From positions 62,001-126,000 of the forward strand of contig CANNCY010000002.1 of NCBI GenBank assembly GCA_947503335.1: a stretch of 64,000 nucleotides of DNA, written 5' to 3'. This stretch comes from an uncultured Pseudomonadales bacterium (GTDB taxonomy: Bacteria > Pseudomonadota > Gammaproteobacteria > Pseudomonadales > CANNCY01). The notes beneath the pieces are model-generated. The model was not told the DNA's origin. It worked only from the letters and a program-made list of their open reading frames with translations, and ran no database searches. Made by a program: the position numbers and the translations under genes. Shown here piece by piece: positions 18,296 through 27,015 of the stretch; within the stretch, counting starts at the first letter, position 1; each line of letters begins with the position of its first letter.

Positions 18296-21196
18296 ATGCT
18301 TGCTTCTATCATTAGCGCAGCGGCATTTGCGCTCAGCACCACCTATTCAACTGTTGAACATTCTCAACAAGCAAGCTGCGTCAGCATCAATCTTGAAGAG
18401 AGTACTGCGTTAACACTCGCCCCCTTAAAATGCGCACAGATCATCAACAACACCAGCGAGCCCATTGCCTTTACGCTACTTAAAAAGGGGCAGTTGCTAG
18501 ATATTAAAAACAATGAACGTACAGTTGATGTACACGAGTGGCGCCACGGTATCGAAGTGATCTATGTGGCTGCGGGCACAAATGTAACCCTGACAAATAA
18601 AAGCTTTGCACCTTCAGCGCTTAAAATTGAACTATTACCAGCCCAGTCGATTAAACGTTTAAACCCACTACTGTCTACCAACAGCGCGCTGACTAACTAC
18701 AAAGCTATCATCAATGCTGCATCTTATCTGAATCAATACTACTCAACGATCGAAATAACCTTCTATCAGATCTGGATTGCATTGGTAGCACAGCAGCCGA
18801 AACTGGCAGAACAGCTCGCCCAATCACTTGCAAACAGCAAGCTATCGAAATCTCAGCAGGCAAGACTTGCTCACATGCAAGGGTCGATCGCTAAAGCCAA
18901 GGGGCTTAACGAACTGAGTGCTCGCTACTACCAACAATGCCAAGAGCTTTTCAGTAATTCAAATGAAGCAGCATCGGGTTACTGTGGCCTACAACAGGCC
19001 ACCGCACTGAACGGGCTTAAACGCCCCGCCGAGGCATTAGTTATAACCCAAACAGCTATTGAGCTACTAAGCCAACACGAACAGTCGGTATTTGCCGCCA
19101 GCGCTGCGGCCAATATTTCGATTTCAAAGAAACACCTGCGGCAAATTGAAGAAGCCGACTATTGGGGGCACAGGGCCCTTGAACTGCATCGCCAAACAGG
19201 TATGAAGCAGGGTGAAATCAACGCGCTCAACAATTTAGGCAGCCTGCACCGTGATTACGGTTCGCCCGATCTGGCTGTAGAATACTATCAGCTAGCCCTA
19301 GCACTGCTTGAAGGCACCTCGTTTGGAATGCAAGAAGGCACAGTCAACTATGGTCTCGCCAAAACCTATACCAATCTGGGCGAGTTTCAACTTGCGGCAC
19401 CTCTAGCGGGTAAAGCTGCGCAAATTTTTGAACGACATGGCTATTTAAGCCGACTAACAATTACCCAACAGCTACTGGGCGAGATTTACGTAGCACTAGA
19501 CGCGCCAAAGCTAGCCGCAAGCGCACTGGCCACTGTCATGACAGACTCAGAACAACGTAACCACCAAGAACAGGCGATAGCTGCCAAACTGACGTTACAC
19601 AAAATAAACCCGCTATCTAACGCGCAACTTGAGAAACTTGCCACACAGCTAGAAATCCTAAACCCAAAATCTAGGCACCTTGCAAATGCTTACTTTTTAT
19701 TGGGCGAGCGCTATCTAAGCCGCCAGCAGCACATCAAAGCGTCAGACGCCTTCACCAAAGCATCACAACATGTCTCATCAAAGAACTTCTTTGGGCTAGG
19801 TCTAACTATTTCGCAACGCAGGCTAAGCCTGATTGATGACCCACAGCAACGTCTGCAACGCACCGAAAGCTTATTGCTAGAGGCGCTTCCTAAATTGTGG
19901 CAAATCAAAAGCCCTACCCTGCGTCTATCGTTGCTACAAAAGCACCGCCCGCTACTAGACTCGGCCATCGAAGACTCGCTTGAACTGGGCTTAATTGATA
20001 AAGCGCTATTACTTGACGAGGCGGGTCGGGCATTACTATTTAAATACAATCAAAGGATTTCACAAAGGCGATTGAATGCCGCCCAGATTGAGTTATTAAA
20101 TTCACTCAACCAAGTGGCTACCTTCGCCCCAAGCGATGAGCATGCAAGGCTGCGCACGCTAACCGAAGAACACCTCATTAATGAGCGCATTGCTCTATAC
20201 GAGAGCCCGGTACCACTTGGCTCGCTAATGTATCAGGATGATTTAGATCGACTTAAATCTCAGCTAAGCCCCGATGACATGATTGTCGTATACCGCGAAA
20301 TGAATGACTCTATACTTCAATGGCGAGTTACTCGCGAAGAGACTGAGCTTAATCGTCTGTCGATGAACTCGGCACATACGGCGAAACAACTAAACCTTGA
20401 AGATATTAACCATAAAAATCTTTGGATCATTGCCGACCAACTGGCACGCAAACTATCTTTTGCATCATTACCCTATGGGCAAAATCAATATCTAATAGAT
20501 CATCATAATATTGCGCTGATACCCGCCATCAGCTTGGCGTGGCATACAGAGACTAGCCACCCAGAGCACATTTCGGTCGTGGGCGATGCCCAGTATCACA
20601 GTGACAGCCATCAGTTCAGTGCCTTGCCCGAGTCGAAGTTTGAGTTAGACAGCATCGCCCAGACCGCCACCGAAGAGGGCATCGCGATAACGCAGTTACG
20701 TGGCCACAACGCATCGCTAGAGAACCTTATCAACCTGACCGCCAGCGACATTACCCACATCGCTGCGCATAGCCAAGCGTCGATCAACAGCCTGCTACAC
20801 TCTGGTTTGATTCTATCGGTTGCCAATGAACAGCATCAGCCTATCGATCACTTTTTATCGACCACGCACATTAGACAAATGCACTCGCAAGCTGATTTAA
20901 CGGTTCTTTCTAGCTGCGCTGCTGCCGATGGTTTTAGCCGAGAAAGAAGCGAAACCTACAGCATTGGTCGTGCTTTTTTAGCCGCTGGGTCAAATCATGT
21001 CGTCGCTGCCAATGAAGAGGTAGAAGACAAAGCTGCTGCATGGTTTTTTAATGTGTATTACAAGCACCTGCTACACGATAAACAAACACCGGCCCAGGCC
21101 CTTGCAAATACACAGCGTGATCTGCGCAACTCTAAACGCTGGAGCGCGCCAAAATACTGGGCTCATTGGGTGATAGAACAAACGCAATTAGACTAG
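18296..21196 (+). CDS. Exported TPR-CHAT domain protein 1 (caspase-like)
   Basis: The 966 residues comprise a hydrophobic export signal (about 1-18, unusually without Lys or Arg), a beta-rich domain with Cys28 and Cys46 (about 25-115), TPR-like helical repeats (about 160-620; clearest at 290-400 with INALNNLGSLHRDYG), and a C-terminal CHAT domain. The caspase-like dyad is His825 in THIAAHSQ and Cys874 in LSSCAAADG. CHAT proteins are peptidases of the caspase/separase clan. Without a cytoplasmic start alternative, the protein is predicted to be periplasmic or secreted. No ribosome-binding site is evident at the ATG. It begins an island with AbgT, a second CHAT protein and a sigma/anti-sigma pair. 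Substrate unknown. Confidence 0.85.
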   Translation: MLASIISAAAFALSTTYSTVEHSQQASCVSINLEESTALTLAPLKCAQIINNTSEPIAFTLLKKGQLLDIKNNERTVDVHEWRHGIEVIYVAAGTNVTLTNKSFAPSALKIELLPAQSIKRLNPLLSTNSALTNYKAIINAASYLNQYYSTIEITFYQIWIALVAQQPKLAEQLAQSLANSKLSKSQQARLAHMQGSIAKAKGLNELSARYYQQCQELFSNSNEAASGYCGLQQATALNGLKRPAEALVITQTAIELLSQHEQSVFAASAAANISISKKHLRQIEEADYWGHRALELHRQTGMKQGEINALNNLGSLHRDYGSPDLAVEYYQLALALLEGTSFGMQEGTVNYGLAKTYTNLGEFQLAAPLAGKAAQIFERHGYLSRLTITQQLLGEIYVALDAPKLAASALATVMTDSEQRNHQEQAIAAKLTLHKINPLSNAQLEKLATQLEILNPKSRHLANAYFLLGERYLSRQQHIKASDAFTKASQHVSSKNFFGLGLTISQRRLSLIDDPQQRLQRTESLLLEALPKLWQIKSPTLRLSLLQKHRPLLDSAIEDSLELGLIDKALLLDEAGRALLFKYNQRISQRRLNAAQIELLNSLNQVATFAPSDEHARLRTLTEEHLINERIALYESPVPLGSLMYQDDLDRLKSQLSPDDMIVVYREMNDSILQWRVTREETELNRLSMNSAHTAKQLNLEDINHKNLWIIADQLARKLSFASLPYGQNQYLIDHHNIALIPAISLAWHTETSHPEHISVVGDAQYHSDSHQFSALPESKFELDSIAQTATEEGIAITQLRGHNASLENLINLTASDITHIAAHSQASINSLLHSGLILSVANEQHQPIDHFLSTTHIRQMHSQADLTVLSSCAAADGFSRERSETYSIGRAFLAAGSNHVVAANEEVEDKAAAWFFNVYYKHLLHDKQTPAQALANTQRDLRNSKRWSAPKYWAHWVIEQTQLD

Positions 21197-21281
21197 CCAC
21201 GCCCCCCTTGAATTTGCTAGCATCAGTGAACTATCTGCTAGACAACTATATAACTATCTATATAAAAACAGGGGCCATGTT

Positions 21282-22820
21282 ATGGGCGAGTCTGTAAGCG
21301 GTGTACAACGATTTTTAAACGGTGTTGAACGGGTTGGCAATAAGCTGCCTGACCCTGCCGTTATATTCTTATTTGGCATGCTGTTTATATGGGCGCTTAG
21401 CTGGCTCATGTCTGGCCTATCTTACGACACGATTGACCCACGCACTCAGGCACCGATCGTTGTTACCAATTTGCTATCGGGCGACGAACTAGCCAGCTTT
21501 TTAAGCAATATGGTTACCACCTTTACAGGCTTCGCGCCTCTAGGTGTTGTGCTAGTAGCCATGTTGGGTGTTGGGGTAGCCGAGCACTCTGGCTTTATCA
21601 ACGCCGGTATCAAACGCATGCTAGACGTTACGCCTAAATGGCTGCTCACCCCTTCTGTTGTTTTGATAGCGATCGTCAGCCATACCGCAACCGATGCGGG
21701 TTACGTACTAGTGATTCCTCTTGCGGGTGTCATTTTTTATGCCATGGGGCGCCATCCGCTGGCAGGTATCGCCGCAGCATTTGCCGGCGTATCAGGTGGC
21801 TTTAGTGCCAATTTTATTCCCTCGGCGATCGACCCATTGCTACAAAGCTTTACCCAAAGTGCAGCACAAATTATTGACCCAGTGATATTGGTTAACCCAT
21901 TGAACAACTGGTATTTCACGGCGGCCTCTAGCTTTGTGATCATCATCTTAGCGACGTACCTAACCGACAAAGTGATTGAGCCTCGCCTTAACCAGAACAC
22001 TCCTGTCGATGGTGACCTAAACGATTTACCTAGCTTTGACACACTTTCAACACGAGAAAGCAAAGCTCTAACATGGGCGACCATCGCCATGCTTGCAGGC
22101 ATTGCGCTATTAGTGGCCGTTGTATGGCCCGCTGACTCGCCCATGCGCACCCCTGACGGTGAGCTCGCCCAATTTACCGCCCCAATCATGCGATCGATTG
22201 TGCCGCTAATCTTCTTGCTGTTTGTAATACCTGGTGTCGTCTACGGCTATGTATCGGGCACATTCAAACAATCGCGAGACGTGATTATGGCAATGAGTAA
22301 AGCGATGGAAGGCATGGCCTACTACATCGTCATGGCGTTTTTCTGCGCCCTATTCATTGCGGCGTTTAGCAAATCAAACCTGGGTGCGTTAATGGCCATC
22401 AACGGTGGGCAGTTTTTAAAAGAACTAGGCTTGGCACCTTCGGTTACCATCGTTGGCATTATCATTTTAACGGGCTTTGTTAACCTTTTTGTAGGCTCTT
22501 CGTCAGCTAAGTGGGCACTATTGGGCCCCATCTTTGTACCGATGCTAATGCAACTAAACATCTCGCCAGATCTTACTCAGGTCGCCTATCGTGTAGGCGA
22601 CTCAAGCACCAACATTATTACACCGCTAATGCCGTATTTCCCATTAGTGGTGGTGTACTGTCAGAAGTACGTGAAGAACACGGGCATCGGTACGTTGTTA
22701 TCAATGATGCTGCCCTACTCGCTAGTAATTCTAGTGGTATGGACACTCTTTTTGCTGGGGTATTGGGCATTAGGGTTACCGCTGGGTGTTGGGGCAAGTT
22801 ATGTGTATCCGGCGGGTTAA
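21282..22820 (+). CDS. AbgT family transporter
   Basis: The 512-residue inner-membrane protein has about eleven membrane helices and AbgT family signatures: FLNGVERVGNKLPDPAVIF at the N-terminus, SHTATDAGYVLVIPL, FAGVSGGFSANF, and VGSSSAKWALLGPIFVPML in the second half. Characterised AbgT members import p-aminobenzoyl-glutamate or export sulfonamides with a proton or sodium gradient. The substrate here cannot be deduced. It lies between two TPR-CHAT genes on the same strand, 85 bases after the first and 27 bases before a small unknown gene. Whether it functions with the CHAT proteins or only sits among them is open. Confidence 0.93.
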   Translation: MGESVSGVQRFLNGVERVGNKLPDPAVIFLFGMLFIWALSWLMSGLSYDTIDPRTQAPIVVTNLLSGDELASFLSNMVTTFTGFAPLGVVLVAMLGVGVAEHSGFINAGIKRMLDVTPKWLLTPSVVLIAIVSHTATDAGYVLVIPLAGVIFYAMGRHPLAGIAAAFAGVSGGFSANFIPSAIDPLLQSFTQSAAQIIDPVILVNPLNNWYFTAASSFVIIILATYLTDKVIEPRLNQNTPVDGDLNDLPSFDTLSTRESKALTWATIAMLAGIALLVAVVWPADSPMRTPDGELAQFTAPIMRSIVPLIFLLFVIPGVVYGYVSGTFKQSRDVIMAMSKAMEGMAYYIVMAFFCALFIAAFSKSNLGALMAINGGQFLKELGLAPSVTIVGIIILTGFVNLFVGSSSAKWALLGPIFVPMLMQLNISPDLTQVAYRVGDSSTNIITPLMPYFPLVVVYCQKYVKNTGIGTLLSMMLPYSLVILVVWTLFLLGYWALGLPLGVGASYVYPAG

Positions 22821-22847
22821 TTAGAAGCAAAGGATCTATCTAAAATA

Positions 22848-23168
22848 ATGACTAACAAAGAAAAAATGAAGTTTAAGATCGATAGTCTTGATAATGAGAG
22901 TATGGCTGCCTGCTTTCCGGTAGGTAGCGAACTGATTTTTGACGACGAAGGTATTCATCAAAAGGCTAAGTTCGGTCAAAAAAACATCGAAGCGACATTA
23001 GCCAATCAATATTCTGAAGACTCAAACGGAGTAATAACTGCTGTAATCAAACCGGTTAATCCAGAAGACCCAGAAGATCCGAGCAATCGCAAAGAGATCA
23101 ACTTTGAAGCGACGATTACTGGCGAAAAAGATAAAAAGCGCAGTATTCAATTTAGATGCTTTAAGTAG
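22848..23168 (+). CDS. Small charged protein of unknown function next to CHAT gene 2
   Basis: The 106-residue product has no signal peptide or membrane segment, is rich in Lys, Asp and Glu, and looks like a compact beta protein (MKFKIDSLDNESMAACFPVG, EINFEATITGEKDKK). I recognise no family. An acidic PVNPEDPEDPSNRKE stretch at about 69-83 may be a loop. Its ATG is 27 bases after abgT and its stop is 73 bases before the second CHAT gene, so it is probably co-transcribed with both. It could be a partner or regulator of the CHAT protein, though it lacks an export signal. Existence as a gene is likely from context and frame length, not from homology. Confidence 0.6.
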   Translation: MTNKEKMKFKIDSLDNESMAACFPVGSELIFDDEGIHQKAKFGQKNIEATLANQYSEDSNGVITAVIKPVNPEDPEDPSNRKEINFEATITGEKDKKRSIQFRCFK

Positions 23169-23213
23169 AAAGCCGGTTAAATCGACTATAGAATCTAAAA
23201 AGGAAACCTAAGT

Positions 23214-23264
23214 ATGGACTATCCGCCAGTAGGAAACGGAAATGGCACTGAAAGCGAAACTTAA
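23214..23264 (+). CDS. Possible 16-residue leader ORF overlapping the CHAT 2 start
   Basis: An ATG at 23214, preceded by AAAAAGGAAACC, opens a 16-codon frame (MDYPPVGNGNGTESET) that ends 20 bases past the ATG of the second CHAT gene, in a different frame. The ribosome-binding site of the CHAT gene lies inside it. It could couple or limit translation of the protease. It may equally be chance. Confidence 0.3.
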   Translation: MDYPPVGNGNGTESET

Positions 23265-26181
23265 ATTCGTATCAATGCTAACACTGCTTGTGCTCGCCCC
23301 GTTGGGCGACGCAAGTAATAGCTTAACTATCGATCAACAAGCGTGCGTCATTAAGCTATCTAGTCTAGATTTATTCGAAAAATCTACATACGCTGACAGG
23401 CCCAACTGTACCTATGAAATCGATAACACAGCAGGCCCTCATGCCCTGATTACTTTTCATGGCTCATTGGCCGACGTTACTGTTTCTCAAAATAATGGCG
23501 ATTTTATACCTGTTCGATCGACGGGAATCGACTTGTTACAAACTGACATCAGAGGCAGAGTTCAGCTTAAAACAAATAGCTCAAATACTTTCCCGCCTAT
23601 TTTATTGGCGACACAAACGCCGATTGACGAACTATCCACCCAATACATAAGTCCGACGCGACGAATGCCTATACTGTCGTCTGACGGCTATTACCCTAAA
23701 TTTATTGATTCTATTGGCACTTCACTACCCGAGGCTTTACCAGCAACCCAGCGCCTGCAAATAGTCGATGCAATGCATATGTTTGGCACCTTTTTCTACC
23801 AGAATGAAACTAAGCTTAATGAGTATCTAAAGAGCCATCCAATCAATGATCCCAACGATCTGAAGCTTGAAGAATATGCCCGATTAAGATTTCAAAATCA
23901 CACAACTTATGACTTTTCTTCTGTTGTTGATTCACTTGCCGAGCATCAACACTATCTGGCATTTGAGGTGGCGATAATGGCTGCTCGCGGCAGCGCCCGG
24001 CGCTACGAAAACCTAAAAGCCAAGCACTACATGAGCATCATCGATAACGCAATTCAACAGAGTTGGGCAACCAAGAGCTCTCGCCATAGCATTCAGATAA
24101 ACAGAATTGAGTTTTTAATCGCGATGAACGAAGGCAACTACACTAGGGCCCAAGAGATATCAAACTATCAAGCCGATCATATAGACCTGCAGCCACTTTT
24201 CGAACAATACCGTAATCAACTCGAGTTGCACACAGTAATGGGTAACTACTCGGAGGTTGTCAACACAATCAAAGATTGGATCAATATACTAGAGACGAAA
24301 GAATATAAACTTGCGAAAGCGTCTGACGAAATTGCAAAAAAATATCTTGGCTGGGCGAACGAAGAACTATATAAAACTTACGTGGATTCTGGGGATTTAA
24401 TAAATGCAACAAGGCTTAGACAAACCTGGGTCGCCCCCCCATCTTTAGACATACAGCTAATTGACTTGCAATATGCCCTCTTAGCTGGAAAAGGAGAAAA
24501 TACCGAAACAAAACTTAACTCAATAATCGAACGTACAAAATCGGCTTACAAACGCATAAAGTACCTCATTAAAGCAGAATCCCTTACAAGCTACTCTAGT
24601 AAATACATTAGCGCTCTTGAAACTGAATATCTTGCCGCTGCTACGCCAAGCCTAATTACAAGCATTGACTACCACTTAACTGCAGCCAAATCTTATTTAA
24701 ACGCCAATGAGTTAATTAAAGCGTCACAGTCTATCGAATGGCTCGAAAAAAACGTGCCGCCTAAGGATGTCCGTTCACAAGTAATCATCCAGCTACTCAA
24801 ATCGAAACTGGTCCACAATCCTGACAACAGAATACAGTATGCTCTAGAAGGCGTGGATATAGCGACGCAATGGTCATTATCAAATACTGGGGCCATCAAA
24901 CTAGCTAGTGACCTAGCTCTGCAACGCGAGGTATTTGAACATGCGATAACAGAGCTACTGAACAATGGTCGCAAGATAGATGCACTAATCGTTGCAGACA
25001 ATGCCCGTAGTCTCAATGCCAGTCAGAATATACCCGTTGATATAAATAGTTCTTCCTTTAGAGCTGCTGCAAACAATCGCTGGTTAGAACGTTCGGGCGC
25101 TACCGCATCAACATCTGCAAACGTAAGCAAGCCTCATAATTTTTCGAACCTCTCATACGAGCATATTCAGCGGTTGTCTCAAGAAATGAAAGAAGACGCT
25201 GCTATCGCTGAATATTTTTTAGGCCACCAATCTAGCTGGCTATTTGTGATCGACAAGAACGGTGTTCACGCTCATTCAATCAACGCCAAATATTCTGCTA
25301 AAGATAGAAATAGCACCAGCGTAATCAATGCTAAAATCAAACAGCAGTTACCAACTGATTTAACGCAGCTTAACATCGATCTAGGAATCGCATTGTTAGG
25401 TCAATACAAAAGCTTAACCATTGTCGCTGATGCGTTTCTGGCTAGCTTTCCGTTTGCTACGGTACTAGAACAACCTCTTTCTAGCAGCACCTCGGTTGCA
25501 GGGTTACGCAAGGGCGAAACTGCGCCCCAGTCGTCTTCTACATTGATATACGACCCAGTCTATATTGACGACGACCGCGCACCAGAGAATAAAGAACATT
25601 TCGACCCCGCTACAGCCTTTGCTCGCCTAAACATGTCTAAATTTGAAGCAGACGCCATTCTTAAAAGTAACACGCTCAAAAATCCGTTACTTATCGATGG
25701 ATATTCAGCTAATAAATCGAACTACTCAGATTTACCCTCTAGCAACTATCTGCACGTTAGTTCACACGCTCAAAGTGATGCGATTCAGCCGGTGAACAAT
25801 GGCTTAGTGTTATCACAGATCGATAGAGAAGGTAACGCCATTGATTGGCTACTAAATATTGCAGATATTGCCCAAGGCCCAAGTTTTGAACACGTTGTGT
25901 TGTCTGGTTGTGACACGGCATTAGGAGTAGTGACTACTGGCGATGATATTGTCGGCATCACTCAGGCGTTTCTTAACAGTGGCAGTAAATCAGTGGTATC
26001 AACACTTTGGCCGGTTCAAGACAAACCGACGGCAGTGTTTATGCAGTATTACTATCGGGCTCTCAAAGACAACTCGCCTGCTGTAGCACTGTTGATCGCT
26101 CAAGACAAAGTAAAAGCCAACCCTAAGTGGAGTCACCCGTACTTTTGGGCAGGATTTAAACTGACTAGCATCCATATTTAA
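23242..26181 (+). CDS. Exported TPR-CHAT domain protein 2 (caspase-like)
   Basis: The 979 residues have a classical signal peptide (ALKAKLKFVSMLTLLVLAPL, cleavage near GDAS), a beta-rich domain with Cys35 and Cys56, a long helical repeat region (about 165-600) with weak TPR character, and a CHAT domain. The putative dyad is His842 in YLHVSSHAQSD and Cys890 in VVLSGCDTALG, followed by STLWPVQD and a C-terminal YFWAGFKLTS, both typical of CHAT proteins. The layout equals that of the first CHAT protein although sequence identity is low, so this is a diverged pair. The ATG has AGGA seven bases upstream. The gene looks more AT-rich than its neighbours. The ECF-like sigma gene starts 166 bases downstream. 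Substrate unknown. Confidence 0.87.
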   Translation: MALKAKLKFVSMLTLLVLAPLGDASNSLTIDQQACVIKLSSLDLFEKSTYADRPNCTYEIDNTAGPHALITFHGSLADVTVSQNNGDFIPVRSTGIDLLQTDIRGRVQLKTNSSNTFPPILLATQTPIDELSTQYISPTRRMPILSSDGYYPKFIDSIGTSLPEALPATQRLQIVDAMHMFGTFFYQNETKLNEYLKSHPINDPNDLKLEEYARLRFQNHTTYDFSSVVDSLAEHQHYLAFEVAIMAARGSARRYENLKAKHYMSIIDNAIQQSWATKSSRHSIQINRIEFLIAMNEGNYTRAQEISNYQADHIDLQPLFEQYRNQLELHTVMGNYSEVVNTIKDWINILETKEYKLAKASDEIAKKYLGWANEELYKTYVDSGDLINATRLRQTWVAPPSLDIQLIDLQYALLAGKGENTETKLNSIIERTKSAYKRIKYLIKAESLTSYSSKYISALETEYLAAATPSLITSIDYHLTAAKSYLNANELIKASQSIEWLEKNVPPKDVRSQVIIQLLKSKLVHNPDNRIQYALEGVDIATQWSLSNTGAIKLASDLALQREVFEHAITELLNNGRKIDALIVADNARSLNASQNIPVDINSSSFRAAANNRWLERSGATASTSANVSKPHNFSNLSYEHIQRLSQEMKEDAAIAEYFLGHQSSWLFVIDKNGVHAHSINAKYSAKDRNSTSVINAKIKQQLPTDLTQLNIDLGIALLGQYKSLTIVADAFLASFPFATVLEQPLSSSTSVAGLRKGETAPQSSSTLIYDPVYIDDDRAPENKEHFDPATAFARLNMSKFEADAILKSNTLKNPLLIDGYSANKSNYSDLPSSNYLHVSSHAQSDAIQPVNNGLVLSQIDREGNAIDWLLNIADIAQGPSFEHVVLSGCDTALGVVTTGDDIVGITQAFLNSGSKSVVSTLWPVQDKPTAVFMQYYYRALKDNSPAVALLIAQDKVKANPKWSHPYFWAGFKLTSIHI

Positions 26182-26205
26182 GGTACCTAGCACTGAATCC
26201 AAGCG

Positions 26206-26222
26206 GGGCCACCTTGTGGCCC
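26206..26222 (+). other. Short hairpin between CHAT gene 2 and the sigma gene
   Basis: GGGCCAC and GTGGCCC pair perfectly around CTT. There is no T run after it, so it is not a clear terminator. It may be an mRNA-stabilising or attenuating structure between the CHAT and sigma genes. The remaining bases up to the sigma start are AT-rich and may hold a promoter, which I could not assign. Confidence 0.45.
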
Positions 26223-26347
26223 ACACAGATGCTTGATCAATATTTCACACAGCTAAACTTCTTGTAAAACCAACGGTTTATGTTGCATTTACATCTAATA
26301 ATTTGCATGATTGAGGTGATAAATATAACGAAGTACAAGAATAACGC

Positions 26348-26962
26348 ATGCTTGATTCAGGCTATACAGAGATCGACGATGAAAAGCTTGCAGCCGCTAA
26401 TAAGCGCGATACCGAGATAGCTCTTCAAATTGAGCAAGGTAGCGCCCAGGCTGAAGACACTTTCTATCGCACGTACGAAAAGGGCTTGCGGCTTATGCTG
26501 CTAGCTCGGTCTCGCTGCGCATCAAAAGCAGATGATGTTACTCACGAAGCCTTTATCGTTAGCATTCAGCGTATTCGCCAGGGCGATTTACGCGATCACT
26601 CTAGACTGCGTTCGTTTTTGTACTCTACGGCTCAAAATATTCTGCGAGACCACTTTCGTAAAGAAGAGCGCTTTACCGCTTGGAATCCAGAGTTAGACAC
26701 TAGGGCCGAAGAAGAGTCGGCCTCGTCAATTATCTACAATGATCAGCGTAACAAAATTGTATCGCGCATTATTAAAGAACTGCCAACCGAACGTGATCGC
26801 ATCATTCTTACTAAGTATTACCTAGAAGAAGCCGACCGTGACGCACTGTGCAAACAGCTTGATATTGACTCAGTTCACTTCTCACGTGTGATATTTCGTG
26901 CAAAACAGCGACTAAAAGTGTTGCTATCTAATGAAAATCTATTAAATTTCACTAGCGAGTGA
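26348..26962 (+). CDS. ECF-like sigma-70 family RNA polymerase sigma factor
   Basis: The 204 residues have sigma region 2 at about 45-115 (DVTHEAFIVSIQRIRQG, FLYSTAQNILRDHFRKEERF) and region 4 at about 138-195 (ELPTERDRIILTKYYLEE, then a helix-turn-helix ending in FSRVIFRAKQRLKVLL). There is no region 1.1 or 3, so it is of ECF size and build. The linker is acidic. It should direct RNA polymerase to a small regulon. The next gene, 53 bases downstream, encodes a membrane protein with a zinc anti-sigma motif, its likely inhibitor. The two TPR-CHAT genes just upstream are candidate regulon members or regulators. Confidence 0.9.
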   Translation: MLDSGYTEIDDEKLAAANKRDTEIALQIEQGSAQAEDTFYRTYEKGLRLMLLARSRCASKADDVTHEAFIVSIQRIRQGDLRDHSRLRSFLYSTAQNILRDHFRKEERFTAWNPELDTRAEEESASSIIYNDQRNKIVSRIIKELPTERDRIILTKYYLEEADRDALCKQLDIDSVHFSRVIFRAKQRLKVLLSNENLLNFTSE

Positions 26963-27015
26963 GAGATGTAGGTTTTTACCTACACTAATTAGACATAACA
27001 GGCACTTTGAGTTAA

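Noticed and set aside
22511-22843. 110-codon frame overlapping the end of abgT
   Set aside because: It is an out-of-frame shadow of the conserved AbgT C-terminus with no protein features of its own.
18296-26181. TPR-CHAT genes as part of a type III-E CRISPR (Craspase) system
   Set aside because: No Cas7-11, Cas1/Cas2 or array is present, and both proteins carry export signals, unlike Csx29.
26206-26222. Hairpin as terminator of CHAT gene 2
   Set aside because: No T run follows, so read-through into the sigma gene is possible.
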